A DNA stretch of 64,000 nt. Source: Saccharibacillus deserti (GTDB taxonomy: Bacteria > Bacillota > Bacilli > Paenibacillales > Paenibacillaceae). Both the position numbers and the translations under genes were made by a program. Positions 46,437 through 59,152 of this stretch are shown in pieces. How positions within the stretch are numbered: position 1 is the stretch's first letter; each line of letters starts with the position of its first letter. Where the stretch lies: contig NZ_JABJVN010000002.1 of assembly GCF_013618475.1 (NCBI RefSeq), forward strand, positions 186,001 to 250,000. Reading direction: 5' to 3'. The notes under the pieces were generated by a model that was not told where the DNA came from, did no database searches, and saw nothing but the letters and a program-made list of their open reading frames with translations.

Positions 46437-47402
46437 ATGCGTATTGTGGTAACGGGAGCAAGCGGATTTATCGGATCGGCCGTCGTTGAAGAGCTGGTCG
46501 GGCACGGCCACGAGGTAATCGGACTGGTGCGTTCCCGGGAGGCGGCCGAGCATCTGAACGCAATCGGAGCCGCGGCCGTTCGGGGATCGGTCGAGGATAC
46601 AAGGCTGTTGCGGACGGCGGCGGACAGAGCGGATGCCGTTGTGCATACGGCTTTTTTTCATAAGTTCTCGCATGCCGGTCTGCCGACGCGGCTGCGTATC
46701 GCGCTTGGGGGAAATCCCCGCAAAGCAGCGGCGAGATTCATGGCGGCTGCGACCGGGGCCGATCGGCGCGCCATCGAAACGTTCGGAGCAGCGCTGTCGG
46801 ACCGGCAGGGAGCGCTCGTCATTGCCATGCCGACAATGACGCTCGGCCCCGGCAGATTGGGAACCGAAGAAGACGGCGGTGATCCGGAATCGGTCGGGGG
46901 CGGGCGCGTCGTATCGGAAAAAGCGCTGTTGGCGCAGGCCGAGCAGGGGGTAAGGGCTTCCCTGGTGCGGCTGCCGCCGATCGTGTACGGACAGGGGGAC
47001 CGGGGAGGGCTGCTGCCTTCCTTGATTCGGATTGCCCGGACTCGCCAAGCTTCCGCTTATATCGACAAAGGGACCAACCGCTGGCCTGCCGTGCACCGGC
47101 TCGATGCGGCCCGATTGTTCCGGATGGCCGTTGAACAGGGAAATACGGGTGCCCGGTTCCACGCGATTGCGGAAGAAGGGCTGCCTTTTGCACAAATAGC
47201 GGAAGCGATCGGCCGGCAGGGAAATCTGCCCGTCCGATCGCTTGGCGCGGATCAGGCAGCGGCCCATTTCGGTTGGCTCGGTTCGTTTGCGGCCGCCGAC
47301 AATCCGGTATCCGGTGCGCTGACGCAGAAACGGTTGGGCTGGACAGCGGCGCAGCCAGGGCTGCTGGACGAATTGAAGCAGGGGTATTATTTTACAGAGT
47401 GA
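46437..47402 (+). CDS. NAD(P)-dependent SDR/epimerase family protein
   Basis: This 321-residue protein is an extended short-chain dehydrogenase with the dinucleotide motif VTGASGFIGSAVVEEL. The usual YxxxK is replaced by VVSEKALLAQ, where serine-glutamate-lysine sits at the expected place, so catalysis may differ. LVRLPPIVYGQGD and AVHRLDAARLF further support the family. AAGGAGGA precedes the ATG at 46437. It is probably controlled by the AraC_N regulator upstream. Confidence 0.85.
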   Translation: MRIVVTGASGFIGSAVVEELVGHGHEVIGLVRSREAAEHLNAIGAAAVRGSVEDTRLLRTAADRADAVVHTAFFHKFSHAGLPTRLRIALGGNPRKAAARFMAAATGADRRAIETFGAALSDRQGALVIAMPTMTLGPGRLGTEEDGGDPESVGGGRVVSEKALLAQAEQGVRASLVRLPPIVYGQGDRGGLLPSLIRIARTRQASAYIDKGTNRWPAVHRLDAARLFRMAVEQGNTGARFHAIAEEGLPFAQIAEAIGRQGNLPVRSLGADQAAAHFGWLGSFAAADNPVSGALTQKRLGWTAAQPGLLDELKQGYYFTE

Positions 47403-47412
47403 CATCTCCTCC

Positions 47413-48261
47413 TCAAGCTCTCCGGCTCAGCCGAAACCGCTCGGGGGTCGTCTGCTCCAGTTTGCGGAAACACTGAATAAAGTAGCTGCTCTGCGAAAAT
47501 CCGGAAGCGGCCGCGATTTCTCTAACCGTGAGCGAGGAGGCGACCAGCAGATGTTTGGCATGCAGGACTCTCGACTCCAGCAGGTACGCGCTTGGGGTGC
47601 GGCCCATAAGCTGGTGGAATTTGCGGCTGAAGTAAGGCACGCTGTATCCCGTTTCGGCGGCGACTTCGCTCATCGACAGCGAGGCGTCGGTGCAGCGGCT
47701 GCGGATCCACTCGGCGGCCGCATGGATTCCGGGAATCGACGGGTCGCTGGGCATTGCAAGCGGAGAAGCCCGGTTGACGAGATGCAGCAGCAGTTCATAC
47801 AGGCGCGCCGAAGCTTCCGCTTCCCGGTTAGGATCGAAAGACCGTCCGAGTTCCAGCAGTTCTTCCATGCAGGCATAAGCGCCGGACGGGTCGGACATCC
47901 GAAACAGCCAGGGTTCGCTTAATCCCCGGGCACCGAGCAGCCGATCCGCCGCAAGGCAGGAAAAGTGGATCCAGCGGATATCCCATGGATCGGCGAAACT
48001 CGAGGCATAACGTTGGGCCAATCCGGGTCCGTACAAAAATCCGCTGCCCGCACCCAGCTCGAATACATCGCCGCCGGACCAAACGGAGCCTCTGCCGCCC
48101 TGCACCAGATGCAGATTGTACAGACGGTTCAGCTGCAGGTCGCCGCTTCGCGCCGGCCGATCGACCGCATGCGACGGATGAGCTCTGTAACCGCCGGTAA
48201 AGTCCGGATAACAGAGCAGATGAGGGGAAGAAGGCGTAGGGAAGAAAAGATGTTCCTGCAT
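47413..48261 (-). CDS. AraC family transcriptional regulator (sugar type)
   Basis: This 282-residue regulator has an N-terminal cupin-like sensing domain (LYNLHLVQGGRGSVWSGGDVFELGAGSGFLYGPG in part) and the C-terminal AraC DNA-binding pair (MSEVAAETGYSVPYFSRKFHQLMG and REIAAASGFSQSSYFIQCFRKL). It is divergent from a GH42 beta-galactosidase gene about 250 bases away and probably activates it when its sugar is present. AAAGGAG precedes the ATG. Confidence 0.9.
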   Translation of the reverse strand: MQEHLFFPTPSSPHLLCYPDFTGGYRAHPSHAVDRPARSGDLQLNRLYNLHLVQGGRGSVWSGGDVFELGAGSGFLYGPGLAQRYASSFADPWDIRWIHFSCLAADRLLGARGLSEPWLFRMSDPSGAYACMEELLELGRSFDPNREAEASARLYELLLHLVNRASPLAMPSDPSIPGIHAAAEWIRSRCTDASLSMSEVAAETGYSVPYFSRKFHQLMGRTPSAYLLESRVLHAKHLLVASSLTVREIAAASGFSQSSYFIQCFRKLEQTTPERFRLSRRA

Positions 48262-48512
48262 GGTCGGACTCCTTTGGAAGAAGAAATAATTGCTATACGT
48301 GACGAAATTGTATCACTTGAATAAGGTTTATGAACATTCGGAATCGCAAAAAAGTGATATCTGCGCAAGAACCCGTTATATCGGATCGAACCGAACCCGC
48401 TTACAATACAGACAGGAGCCATCGCCCGGAATCGGCCAATCGCCGCAGGCGGATGACGCAAGTCGATCCGGGCAGGATCGGTATTCGACAACGAAAACGG
48501 AGGCAGATCTCT

Positions 48513-50570
48513 ATGGGCAAATCGATTCATCTCAAACAGTTGGAACTGGGTGTATGCTATTATCCGGAACATTGGAAGGAAGAGCTGTGGGAAGACGACT
48601 TCAAGCGGATGCGCGAATTGAAGATGTCTACGATCCGCGTCGGCGAATTCGCATGGGCGCTGTTCGAACCGGAAGAAGGCGTGTTCGAGTTCGGACTGTT
48701 CGACCGGGCCCTGGATGCCGCGCATCGGCACGGACTCAAAGTGATTATGGGAACGCCTACGGCAACGCCGCCCGCCTGGCTGACGCACAAGTATCCCGAA
48801 GTGCTGAATGCCGCCCAGGACGGGACGATATACCGCCATGGCATGCGCCGACACTACAACTATAACAGTCCCAAGTACCGGGAACTCTGCGCCATCATTA
48901 CCCGGGAAATGGCCGAGCATTTCAAAGATCATCCGGCGATTGTCGGCTGGCAGCTCGACAACGAATTCAACTGCGAGACCAGCGTCTTCCATGCCGAAGC
49001 CGACCATGCGGCGTTCCGCCGATGGGCACAGCGCAAGTATGCCACGCTGGAAGCTTTGAACGAAGCTTGGGGAACGGTGGTCTGGAGTCAGACTTATACC
49101 GATTGGGAACAGGTCTATCTGCCGCGCCCGACCGTCGCCGATTCGCCCAATCCGCATCTGGCGCTGGACGGGAAGCGGTTTATTTCGGACAGCGTGCTGG
49201 AATTCGCCCAGATCCAGGCCGACATTTTGCGCGAGGTCGCGCCGCAGCATGAGGTCACGACCAACGGCATGTTCGGGCATCTGGACAGTCATGCGCTGAC
49301 GGACCAACTGTTGGACTATTTCTCGTACGATTCGTATCCGCAGTTCTCGACGATCTTTCCGAGTGCCGACGAGAAGCCGCTGCTCGACCGCAAATGGAGC
49401 CTCAATCTCAGCGCCGTGCGCGACGTCTCGCCGAACTTCTGCATCATGGAGCAGCAGGCGGGGCCGGGCGGTTGGGTAAACCGGATCGATATGCCTTCTC
49501 CGCGCCCGGGACAGATGCGGCTGTGGACATACCAATCGGTGCTGCACGGCGCCGATCGGGTCATGTATTTCCGCTGGCGCACGGCGACGGTCGGCACGGA
49601 AATCTATTGGCACGGCCTAAACGATTACCATAATCGCCCCAACCGGAGAGTACGCGAAGCGGCGCAGGTCGGACGGGAATTCGCGGCGGTCGGAGCAAAA
49701 ATAGCGGGAAGCACGTATCAGGCAAAAGTGGCGATCCTGCGCGATTACGACAATGAGTGGGACGGCGAGTTCGATGTCTGGCACGGACCGCTGACCGCCC
49801 GCAGCACCAATGCCTGGTACAAGCAGCTGCAGTATCGGCATATTCCGGCAGATATGGTGTACCTTCGCCGGGAATCCGGCGAGGAACTGGAGCGGCTGAG
49901 TCGGTATGAGCTGCTGGTTTATCCCCATGCCGCGATTCTGACAGAGCAGACGGCCGAGCTGTTAACGGCTTATGTCGAAGGCGGCGGCAAGCTGATCTTC
50001 GGTGCCCGGACCGGGTACAAAGACGAACGCGGACACTGCCGGATGCAGCCTTTTCCGGGACCGGCTGCGCAGCTGTGCGGCATTACGGTGGAAGACTTCA
50101 CATTGATCAAAGGCACAGTCCAAGCCCCGGCGCTGCGCTGGACGAAAAACGGTGAATCCAGAGAAACTTTTGCGGAAGATTTCAACGATATTTTGAATGT
50201 GGAAGATCCGGCGGTGGAAGTGATGGCGGAATACGCGGAAGACTATTACGCGGGTCGGCCCGCTTTGACAAAGCGCAGACAAGGGCGGGGCGAAGCGTGG
50301 TATTACGGAGCCGCCTTCAGCGAACCGGTCGTGGACACGATCCTCGATCTGCTCAACATTCAGGCACCGACCGCAGACTGGCTGACCGTGTCGGAGCAGG
50401 TCGAGATCGGAATCCGGGCCAATGGACAAGGAAGTTATGTCTTCCTGCTTAATTACGGAGCCGATGCCGCAAGCATTGTGCTGAGCGAACCGCGTAACGA
50501 CCTGCTGAGCGGAACAAAGATTGAAGGGGCGGGCGAGATTCCGGCTTACGGCGTCCTGATTCTCGAGTAA
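48513..50570 (+). CDS. GH42 beta-galactosidase
   Basis: This 685-residue enzyme belongs to glycoside hydrolase family 42. It has the TIM barrel start LGVCYYPEHWKEELWEDDFKRM (in part), the acid/base glutamate in GWQLDNEFNC and the nucleophile glutamate in CIMEQQAGPGGW. A trimerisation domain (about 390-600) and a small C-terminal beta domain follow. It has no signal peptide and acts on galactosides or galacto-oligosaccharides in the cytoplasm. The ATG at 48513 follows ACGGAGG. An AraC regulator lies divergent upstream; no transporter gene is adjacent. Confidence 0.93.
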   Translation: MGKSIHLKQLELGVCYYPEHWKEELWEDDFKRMRELKMSTIRVGEFAWALFEPEEGVFEFGLFDRALDAAHRHGLKVIMGTPTATPPAWLTHKYPEVLNAAQDGTIYRHGMRRHYNYNSPKYRELCAIITREMAEHFKDHPAIVGWQLDNEFNCETSVFHAEADHAAFRRWAQRKYATLEALNEAWGTVVWSQTYTDWEQVYLPRPTVADSPNPHLALDGKRFISDSVLEFAQIQADILREVAPQHEVTTNGMFGHLDSHALTDQLLDYFSYDSYPQFSTIFPSADEKPLLDRKWSLNLSAVRDVSPNFCIMEQQAGPGGWVNRIDMPSPRPGQMRLWTYQSVLHGADRVMYFRWRTATVGTEIYWHGLNDYHNRPNRRVREAAQVGREFAAVGAKIAGSTYQAKVAILRDYDNEWDGEFDVWHGPLTARSTNAWYKQLQYRHIPADMVYLRRESGEELERLSRYELLVYPHAAILTEQTAELLTAYVEGGGKLIFGARTGYKDERGHCRMQPFPGPAAQLCGITVEDFTLIKGTVQAPALRWTKNGESRETFAEDFNDILNVEDPAVEVMAEYAEDYYAGRPALTKRRQGRGEAWYYGAAFSEPVVDTILDLLNIQAPTADWLTVSEQVEIGIRANGQGSYVFLLNYGADAASIVLSEPRNDLLSGTKIEGAGEIPAYGVLILE

Positions 50571-50571
50571 A

Positions 50572-50616
50572 AGAAAAGCCTTTTTCCGAAGTTAAAACGG
50601 AGGAAGGCTTTTTTGG
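50572..50616 (+). terminator. Terminator of the GH42 gene
   Basis: AAAAGCCTTTTTCCG and CGGAGGAAGGCTTTTTT pair around a short loop. Confidence 0.85.
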
Positions 50617-50766
50617 TGTTCGAAAAAGTTAACTTTTATTTAAGCCAAAGTCCGCTATAGTTATAGAAGAGAACGGTCCCCTAAAGATCCATTTCTGAAA
50701 AATGATGTTACAACCCGATCAAATAAAGGTATTGAGATAGAGAAGGAAAGCGAAAGGTAGATGCCG

Positions 50767-52986
50767 ATGAGCGGAACAGAAAGAAACGGATCCCAACAGC
50801 CTCGAAGCCCGATTTCGCGAGAAACGAAGCAGCTATACCGCTCTTTGTACGCTTACAGCAGCGACGCTGTCTTCCTGCTGGACGCCGATGGACGGATTGT
50901 AGAACTTAATCCAAGCGCAGAGCGGGTAAGCGGCTACAGTGCGCAGGAACTGCAGCAGGTAAAATTCAGTGAATTTCTTCTGCCTGAAGATGTGCCGATA
51001 GCAAGAAGAAAGCTTCGAACCGTGCTGACAGAGCATCATCCCGAAGAGATCGATCTTTCGTTCCGCTCGAAACCGGGCGGTTTGGTGATGGTTCATGCGA
51101 AAGCAGTCCCTATTCTCACAAACGGAACGGTGGTCGGTATTCTCGGTATTTCGCAGGACGTCACGGAGCAGGCCCAAGCCGTTCAGATTCTCGATGCGCA
51201 GAGCCGCGTCCTGGAGATGATCGCCAAGTCAACCCCGCTGGAAGAAACGCTGGACAAGCTGCTGAGGATGGCCGAATACCAGACGGGAGCCAAATGTTCG
51301 ATCCGGCGGTACGACCAGGACGTCAAAGCGCTGTTCAACTTGGCGGCTCCAAGCCTGCCGGAAAGTTATCTGCAGGCGATCGAAGGCATGGAAGCGGGAG
51401 AAAGGGGAGGGGCATGCGGGGCGGCCGTCTCGCGCAAAGAAATTGTCGCCGTCGAAGATATCGAGCGAAGCCAACTTTGGGAAAGGCACAGGGATATTGC
51501 GCTCAAGCATAATCTTCGGGCCAGCTGGTCGCTCCCCATGATCGACAGCGAAGGCGAAGTGCTCGGAACCTTTGCCATGTATTATGGAGAAAAACGTCTG
51601 CCTACGGAAAAAGAGATCGAACTGACCCGCAGGACCTGTTATTTGGCGATTCTGGCCATTGAACAGAACCGCTCCAATACGATCATTTATCGGATGGCTT
51701 ATCACGACAGTTTGACCGGCCTGCCGAACCGCCGCTATTTTCAGGAAAAACTGGGCGAATCGATTCGGAGAGCACACAACGGAGATTCAAAACTTGCCGT
51801 GTTGTATCTCGATCTGGATCGTTTCAAAATGGTGAACGATTCTCTGGGTCATGGAGCGGGAGACATCCTGCTGGTCGAAATCGCCCGCCGCTTGAGCGAC
51901 TCGCTGGGCCCGGAAAAATTTCTGGCGAGGCAGGGAGGCGACGAGTTCGTTGTGCTGCTGATCGACGAACAGGTGCCCGAGGCGGAAGGCGTAGCCCGGC
52001 ATATTCTGGATACGTTTGTCCGTCCGTTTGAAGTAAGCGGATATGAGCTTTTTATTACGCCCAGTATCGGGATCAGTCTGTATCCCGAACACGGCGCCGA
52101 TCCGTCGGCACTGCTGCAGAATGCCGACGCGGCCATGTACGCGGCCAAAGATGCGGGCAAAGATACGTACGCGCTCTCGAAACCACAGAACGAAGCCCAG
52201 GACGGAGCCCGTATTCTGCTCGAAAACGACCTGCGCAAATCGCTTGAACGCGGCGAGCTTTATTTGTTCTACCAACCGCAGGTCTCGCTCTTTCCGATCC
52301 GGCGGATCGGCGCGGAAGCCCTGCTGCGCTGGCATCGGGGGTACAGCGAGTGGGTCTCGCCGGCAGATTTTATTCCGCTTGCCGAAGAGACGGGGCTTAT
52401 TCTCCAGATTGGCGAGTGGGTGCTTCGGACCGCCTGCACCCAAGGGAAGAAATGGATCGACTGCGGCTACGAGCCGTTTATCATGGCGGTGAACCTGTCG
52501 CCGAGACAGTTCCGGCAGCCGGGGCTGGTCGAGATGATTCGAAGCATTTTGCAGGAAACCGGTTATCCGCCGGAGTATCTGGAGCTGGAGATCACGGAAG
52601 GCATGACGCTGGACGTGGAGTCCGCTTCCGGCAAAATGCGGCAGCTGCGCGATCTGGGTGCCCAAATCTCGATCGACGATTTTGGGACCGGTTACAGCTC
52701 GTTGAATTACCTCAAGCGGCTGCCGATCAGCCGTTTGAAAGTCGACCGGTCTTTCGTCCGGGATATCGAGAGCGATTCGGGCGACCGGGATATCGTCAAA
52801 GCGATTATCGCCATGGCCCACAATCTGAAGATCACGGTCATCGCCGAAGGCGTAGAGAACGAGGAACAGCTTGCTTTTCTTGAAGAAAACGGCTGTGACG
52901 AGATTCAGGGATATCTGTTCGGACGTCCGGTTCCGCCGGATGAATTCGAGCGGGGGATGAGTGTGCAGAAAGTACCCAAGCAGTGA
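50767..52986 (+). CDS. PAS-GAF-GGDEF-EAL cyclic-di-GMP signalling protein
   Basis: This 739-residue cytoplasmic protein has a PAS domain (about 20-130, VFLLDADGRIVELNPSAERV), a GAF domain (about 145-295), a GGDEF domain (about 305-470) and an EAL domain (about 485-730). The cyclase signature RQGGDEFVVLL is intact, but the RxxD inhibitory site before it is absent. The EAL domain keeps AEALLRW, DDFGTGYSSL and QGYLFGRP, so phosphodiesterase activity is likely too. There are no membrane helices, so signals come through PAS/GAF. ATG 50767 is preferred over 50761 because AAAGG is nine bases away. Confidence 0.93.
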   Translation: MSGTERNGSQQPRSPISRETKQLYRSLYAYSSDAVFLLDADGRIVELNPSAERVSGYSAQELQQVKFSEFLLPEDVPIARRKLRTVLTEHHPEEIDLSFRSKPGGLVMVHAKAVPILTNGTVVGILGISQDVTEQAQAVQILDAQSRVLEMIAKSTPLEETLDKLLRMAEYQTGAKCSIRRYDQDVKALFNLAAPSLPESYLQAIEGMEAGERGGACGAAVSRKEIVAVEDIERSQLWERHRDIALKHNLRASWSLPMIDSEGEVLGTFAMYYGEKRLPTEKEIELTRRTCYLAILAIEQNRSNTIIYRMAYHDSLTGLPNRRYFQEKLGESIRRAHNGDSKLAVLYLDLDRFKMVNDSLGHGAGDILLVEIARRLSDSLGPEKFLARQGGDEFVVLLIDEQVPEAEGVARHILDTFVRPFEVSGYELFITPSIGISLYPEHGADPSALLQNADAAMYAAKDAGKDTYALSKPQNEAQDGARILLENDLRKSLERGELYLFYQPQVSLFPIRRIGAEALLRWHRGYSEWVSPADFIPLAEETGLILQIGEWVLRTACTQGKKWIDCGYEPFIMAVNLSPRQFRQPGLVEMIRSILQETGYPPEYLELEITEGMTLDVESASGKMRQLRDLGAQISIDDFGTGYSSLNYLKRLPISRLKVDRSFVRDIESDSGDRDIVKAIIAMAHNLKITVIAEGVENEEQLAFLEENGCDEIQGYLFGRPVPPDEFERGMSVQKVPKQ

Positions 52987-53008
52987 GGGGAAGCAGGAAG
53001 TCCAGCAA

Positions 53009-53590
53009 TCAACGGGCAGTTATTATACGCAGCAGGCAAAACGAAAACCGGCACGTAAACGTCCGGGTTTTTCGGATCGGAAAATCGCACATACACCAAA
53101 AAATCGGCTGCAATATTCTGCGCAGCAGCATCTTGTCGCGCTTACCCAACAGCTTCATCAGTTCGCTGCCGAGAAGCATAAACGGCTTTCGCAGATCCCG
53201 GTCCCCATAACTGCAGTAGGTCGGCGCGTCGATATTGATTTCGCACACGAATCTCCGATCGTCGAGGCACACCTGACTTGCGGCAGAGCCTCCGTAGGAG
53301 CGGCCGGTAATGCCGATTTCCAAATCCAGTCTGCCCGCAAACAGGGAAGCCGGCGTTTGCTTGTTCAATTTTTCCAGCATGTCGGCGATAAAGATATTGT
53401 CGTCGGCCCAGATTCGGATAGGGTTTCAGACTTTCGTGGATTTGAAATCGTTGGGAAATTCGGCCGCACTCGATTCGTAAGGATGACCAACGGAAACGAC
53501 GATATAGCCCCGGATGGCCAGATCGCAGCAAAGCACGACATTTTGCATCATGTGGCTGGAAGTAAGCATAAGAAAAACATGAATTTAAAG
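53009..53590 (-). pseudogene. Broken alpha/beta hydrolase (PAF-acetylhydrolase type)
   Basis: Translated on the minus strand, the segment reads MQNVVLCCDLAIRGYIVVSV then GHPYESS, an in-frame TGA at 53426-53428, then WADDNIFIADMLEKLN and the nucleophile elbow IGITGRSYGGSAASQ with INIDAPTY. These are the parts of platelet-activating-factor acetylhydrolase-like hydrolases. The N-terminal third is missing (a stop lies just upstream of 53590), and a nonsense codon splits the rest. The serine of GRSYGG is still present. It is a remnant rather than a working gene. Confidence 0.78.
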
Positions 53591-53631
53591 CTGCAGTGCA
53601 ATTTAAAATGATATATTAGGTAAGTACAAGA

Positions 53632-53684
53632 ACTCCTCGCGCCTCTTCACATTGTGAAAGCGGACCTCGAGGAGTCTTTTTTTT
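53632..53684 (+). terminator. Terminator-like hairpin before the AT-rich patch
   Basis: ACTCCTCG and CGAGGAGT flank a loop of about 27 bases and are followed by eight T residues. Confidence 0.75.
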
Positions 53685-53767
53685 GTACAAAAAAATAAAA
53701 AATGCTAAATAAGTTTCTTTAGAGTAAAATAATAAATAATTATTCTAAAGGATTGGGGATTAATTTT

Positions 53768-53866
53768 ATGCAAGAAAAAACAACTGTAAGTCCTGAGTTA
53801 TCAACCGAGTACAGACAAATGAAATCTTTTAAAATAATGAAGCTCATGAAATCGTGTGCGCCCTAG
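53768..53866 (+). CDS. Possible 32-residue peptide in AT-rich patch
   Basis: ATG after GGGGATTA opens a short frame (MQEKTTVSPELSTEYRQMKS, then a basic, methionine-rich tail ending CAP). The base composition is much more AT-rich than the surrounding genome. It could be the start of a gene whose rest was lost, or a chance frame. I do not recognise it. Confidence 0.25.
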   Translation: MQEKTTVSPELSTEYRQMKSFKIMKLMKSCAP

Positions 53867-53893
53867 AATAAGTGATTTTAGAATACTAATTAG

Positions 53894-54100
53894 GCCCAAA
53901 TCAGGGCTGACGATAATAAAACCTTATTTGCAAACATGCTTACTGTGAAAAATCTGCTTGAATTTCAAAGAGGCTGTAAAGTTGAATGGAATGTTTTTAT
54001 GGATAAATTAAGTGCGGAAATCGAGGAGCATTCAGAATTGATCCAGTTGAAAAAGATTGGTTTTCCGTCAAACTGGAAAACATGCCTATTCTTTGATTGA
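53894..54100 (+). pseudogene. C-terminal fragment, Abi-like (Abi_2) protein
   Basis: The open frame from 53894 to the TGA at 54098-54100 has no proper start but reads ADDNKTLFANMLTVKNLLEF, then CKVEWNVFMDKLSAEIEE and ends KKIGFPSNWKTCLFFD. The closing IGFPxNWK motif and the preceding helices resemble the C-terminus of Abi_2 (AbiD/AbiF) abortive-infection proteins. The upstream part is gone. The low GC of this patch fits a horizontally acquired phage-defence gene that has decayed. Family recognition comes from a short fragment and is moderate. Confidence 0.5.
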
Positions 54101-54106
54101 AAAATT

Positions 54107-54146
54107 AAGCGCGTCTTCCTTTGCTTTATAGGAAGACGCGCTTTTT
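54107..54146 (-). terminator. Terminator of bglP
   Basis: AAGCGCGTCTTCC and GGAAGACGCGCTT form a 13-base perfect stem. Flanking A and T runs make it usable from both sides. Confidence 0.9.
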
Positions 54147-54164
54147 GAAAAGTTACGTTTGATT

Positions 54165-56282
<2,118 letters not shown>

Positions 56283-56288
<6 letters not shown>

Positions 56289-56313
56289 TGCCTGCTTCAC
56301 CAGTAACAATCCC
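56283..56313 (-). promoter_or_regulatory. RAT element (LicT-type) before bglP
   Basis: On the minus strand GGATTGTTACTGG, a short loop, then GCAGGCAAAACCT match the ribonucleic antiterminator consensus of the BglG/LicT family. Bound antiterminator would stabilise it and prevent the overlapping terminator. Confidence 0.95.
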
Positions 56314-56342
56314 GATAAAAGGTATTCGGTTTGAATGTGTCT

Positions 56343-56371
56343 AGAATATAACGCTTCCATACACTTGTCAA
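56343..56371 (-). promoter_or_regulatory. bglP promoter with overlapping cre-like site
   Basis: TTGACA (56366-56371) and TATTCT (56343-56348) are 17 bases apart on the minus strand. TGGAAGCGTTATAT (56346-56359, minus) within it matches the CcpA cre consensus except for its last two bases. Confidence 0.75.
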
Positions 56372-56468
56372 CGCATACATTACGATTATTTAAAATTTTC
56401 CGGCAGGTCTATTCGTCCAACGCAGACGCAGGCAGACGGTTCGGACAGTCCGGGCCTGCCTGCGGAGC

Positions 56469-57299
56469 TTAGCGGTTAACGACACGTTCCAGGTGAACCG
56501 TCAGATACAGCTTTTCTTCGTTCGTCAGTTCATGGTTGTATTCCTTGAGCACAAAATTGCGGATTTTCTCGGTGCACCGGGCGGCTTCGGGATGTTTTTC
56601 ACGGATCACGTCGTACAGGTGATCGTAGTTGTTTTCGTAATGGGTGCCTTTGAATACCCGCTGGGCGAAAAATTTGAGATGGGTGACAAAGCGGAAGTAG
56701 CTGAGCGATTCTTCGTCGAACTCCGTTTTGAAATGGTATTTGACGATATTGATAATCTGCTGCATAAACTTGGTGATGTTCATCGTGGTCGAGACTTCTT
56801 CGTTCATCTCCGCGTTGACGATATGGATCGCAATAAACGCGGCTTCGTCTTCGGGAAGGTCCAACCGGAGTTTCTCTCGGATCTGCTCCAGCAGATGAAG
56901 CCCGATCCGGAATTCGTCTTTGTACAGCTGCTTCACTTCCCACAGCAAAGCATTCTTGATCTCGATCCCTTCCCGTTGCCGTTCGATCGCAAAGTTCACG
57001 TGGTCGGTCAGCGAGACATAGAGATTCTCGTTCAGTTTGCGTCCAAGCGTCTGCCTGGCGTAATCGATGATCTCTTCCACCATGACGACCAGGTCGATCG
57101 GCACTTCGCGCAGCAGCATTTTGAAATTGTCGGTCGTCTGCTGGTTTTTGAGCGCAAACACTTTCTGGACGCTGCGTTCGTCGACCGGATCGCCGATTTT
57201 TTTCTTGAATGCGATTCCCCGGCCCATCACGACCAGCTCCGTCCCGTCCGTCTGATAGACGCTGACGACATTGTTGTTGATGACTTTGGCTATTTTCAC
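56469..57299 (-). CDS. licT: BglG/LicT family transcriptional antiterminator
   Basis: This 276-residue protein has the RNA-binding CAT domain at residues 1-60 (KIAKVINNNVVSVYQTDGTE, MGRGIAFKKKIGD) and two PRD domains controlled by PTS phosphorylation (LTDHVNFAIERQREG and DEAAFIAIHIVNAEMNE carry conserved histidines). When the sugar is present it binds RAT hairpins and prevents termination. The GTG at 57299 follows TTGGGGGA. Its own leader also has a RAT, so it can boost its own expression. It lies between bglA and bglP. Confidence 0.95.
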   Translation of the reverse strand: MKIAKVINNNVVSVYQTDGTELVVMGRGIAFKKKIGDPVDERSVQKVFALKNQQTTDNFKMLLREVPIDLVVMVEEIIDYARQTLGRKLNENLYVSLTDHVNFAIERQREGIEIKNALLWEVKQLYKDEFRIGLHLLEQIREKLRLDLPEDEAAFIAIHIVNAEMNEEVSTTMNITKFMQQIINIVKYHFKTEFDEESLSYFRFVTHLKFFAQRVFKGTHYENNYDHLYDVIREKHPEAARCTEKIRNFVLKEYNHELTNEEKLYLTVHLERVVNR

Positions 57300-57341
57300 G
57301 CGGATTCCCCCAAACTCTCTGTCTGTCCCCCGGATCAAACG

Positions 57342-57418
57342 CAAAAAACCCAAGGCACGGCAAAGCTGCAGAATCCGCCAAACCGGTTGGGGATCTTAGT
57401 CGGCCGTGACTCGGGTTT
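57342..57418 (-). terminator. Regulated terminator in the licT leader
   Basis: On the minus strand AACCCGAGTCACGGC pairs with GCCGTGCCTTGGGTT and is followed by six T residues. It overlaps the RAT. Confidence 0.88.
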
Positions 57419-57442
57419 TGCCTGCTGTACAGTAACAATCCC
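57413..57442 (-). promoter_or_regulatory. RAT element before licT
   Basis: On the minus strand GGATTGTTACTG, a loop (TACA) and GCAGGCAAAACCC match the BglG/LicT RAT consensus. Confidence 0.94.
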
Positions 57443-57464
57443 GATAAACGATTTAGTTACATCC

Positions 57465-57501
57465 AGTGTAAAGGGAGGGTGGAGTCTTGTCAACGCTTTC
57501 A
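57465..57501 (-). promoter_or_regulatory. licT promoter with perfect cre site
   Basis: On the minus strand TTGACA (57488-57493) and TACACT (57465-57470) are 17 bases apart. TGAAAGCGTTGACA (57488-57501, minus) matches all defined bases of the cre consensus and covers the -35 box, so CcpA should block transcription when glucose is present. Confidence 0.88.
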
Positions 57502-57556
57502 AGCCGGCGCGCGGCAAACGGAATCCTTAAGGGGACTCCGCCGCTTTCTTTGATCC

Positions 57557-59095
<1,539 letters not shown>

Positions 59096-59100
<5 letters not shown>

Positions 59101-59121
59101 ATGCCCGAATGGTAACATCCC
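59096..59121 (-). promoter_or_regulatory. Divergent RAT-like element before bglA
   Basis: On the minus strand GGGATGTTACC, a loop ATTC and GGGCATAACCT have RAT spacing and overlap the left arm of the terminator, but both strands of the stem differ from the two other RATs (GTTACC for GTTACTG, GGCATAACC for GGCAAAACC). The changes look compensated, so the hairpin should still form. Confidence 0.72.
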
Positions 59122-59152
59122 AGGAGTCAATGAAGTTGTCTGTTCCTTTTAA

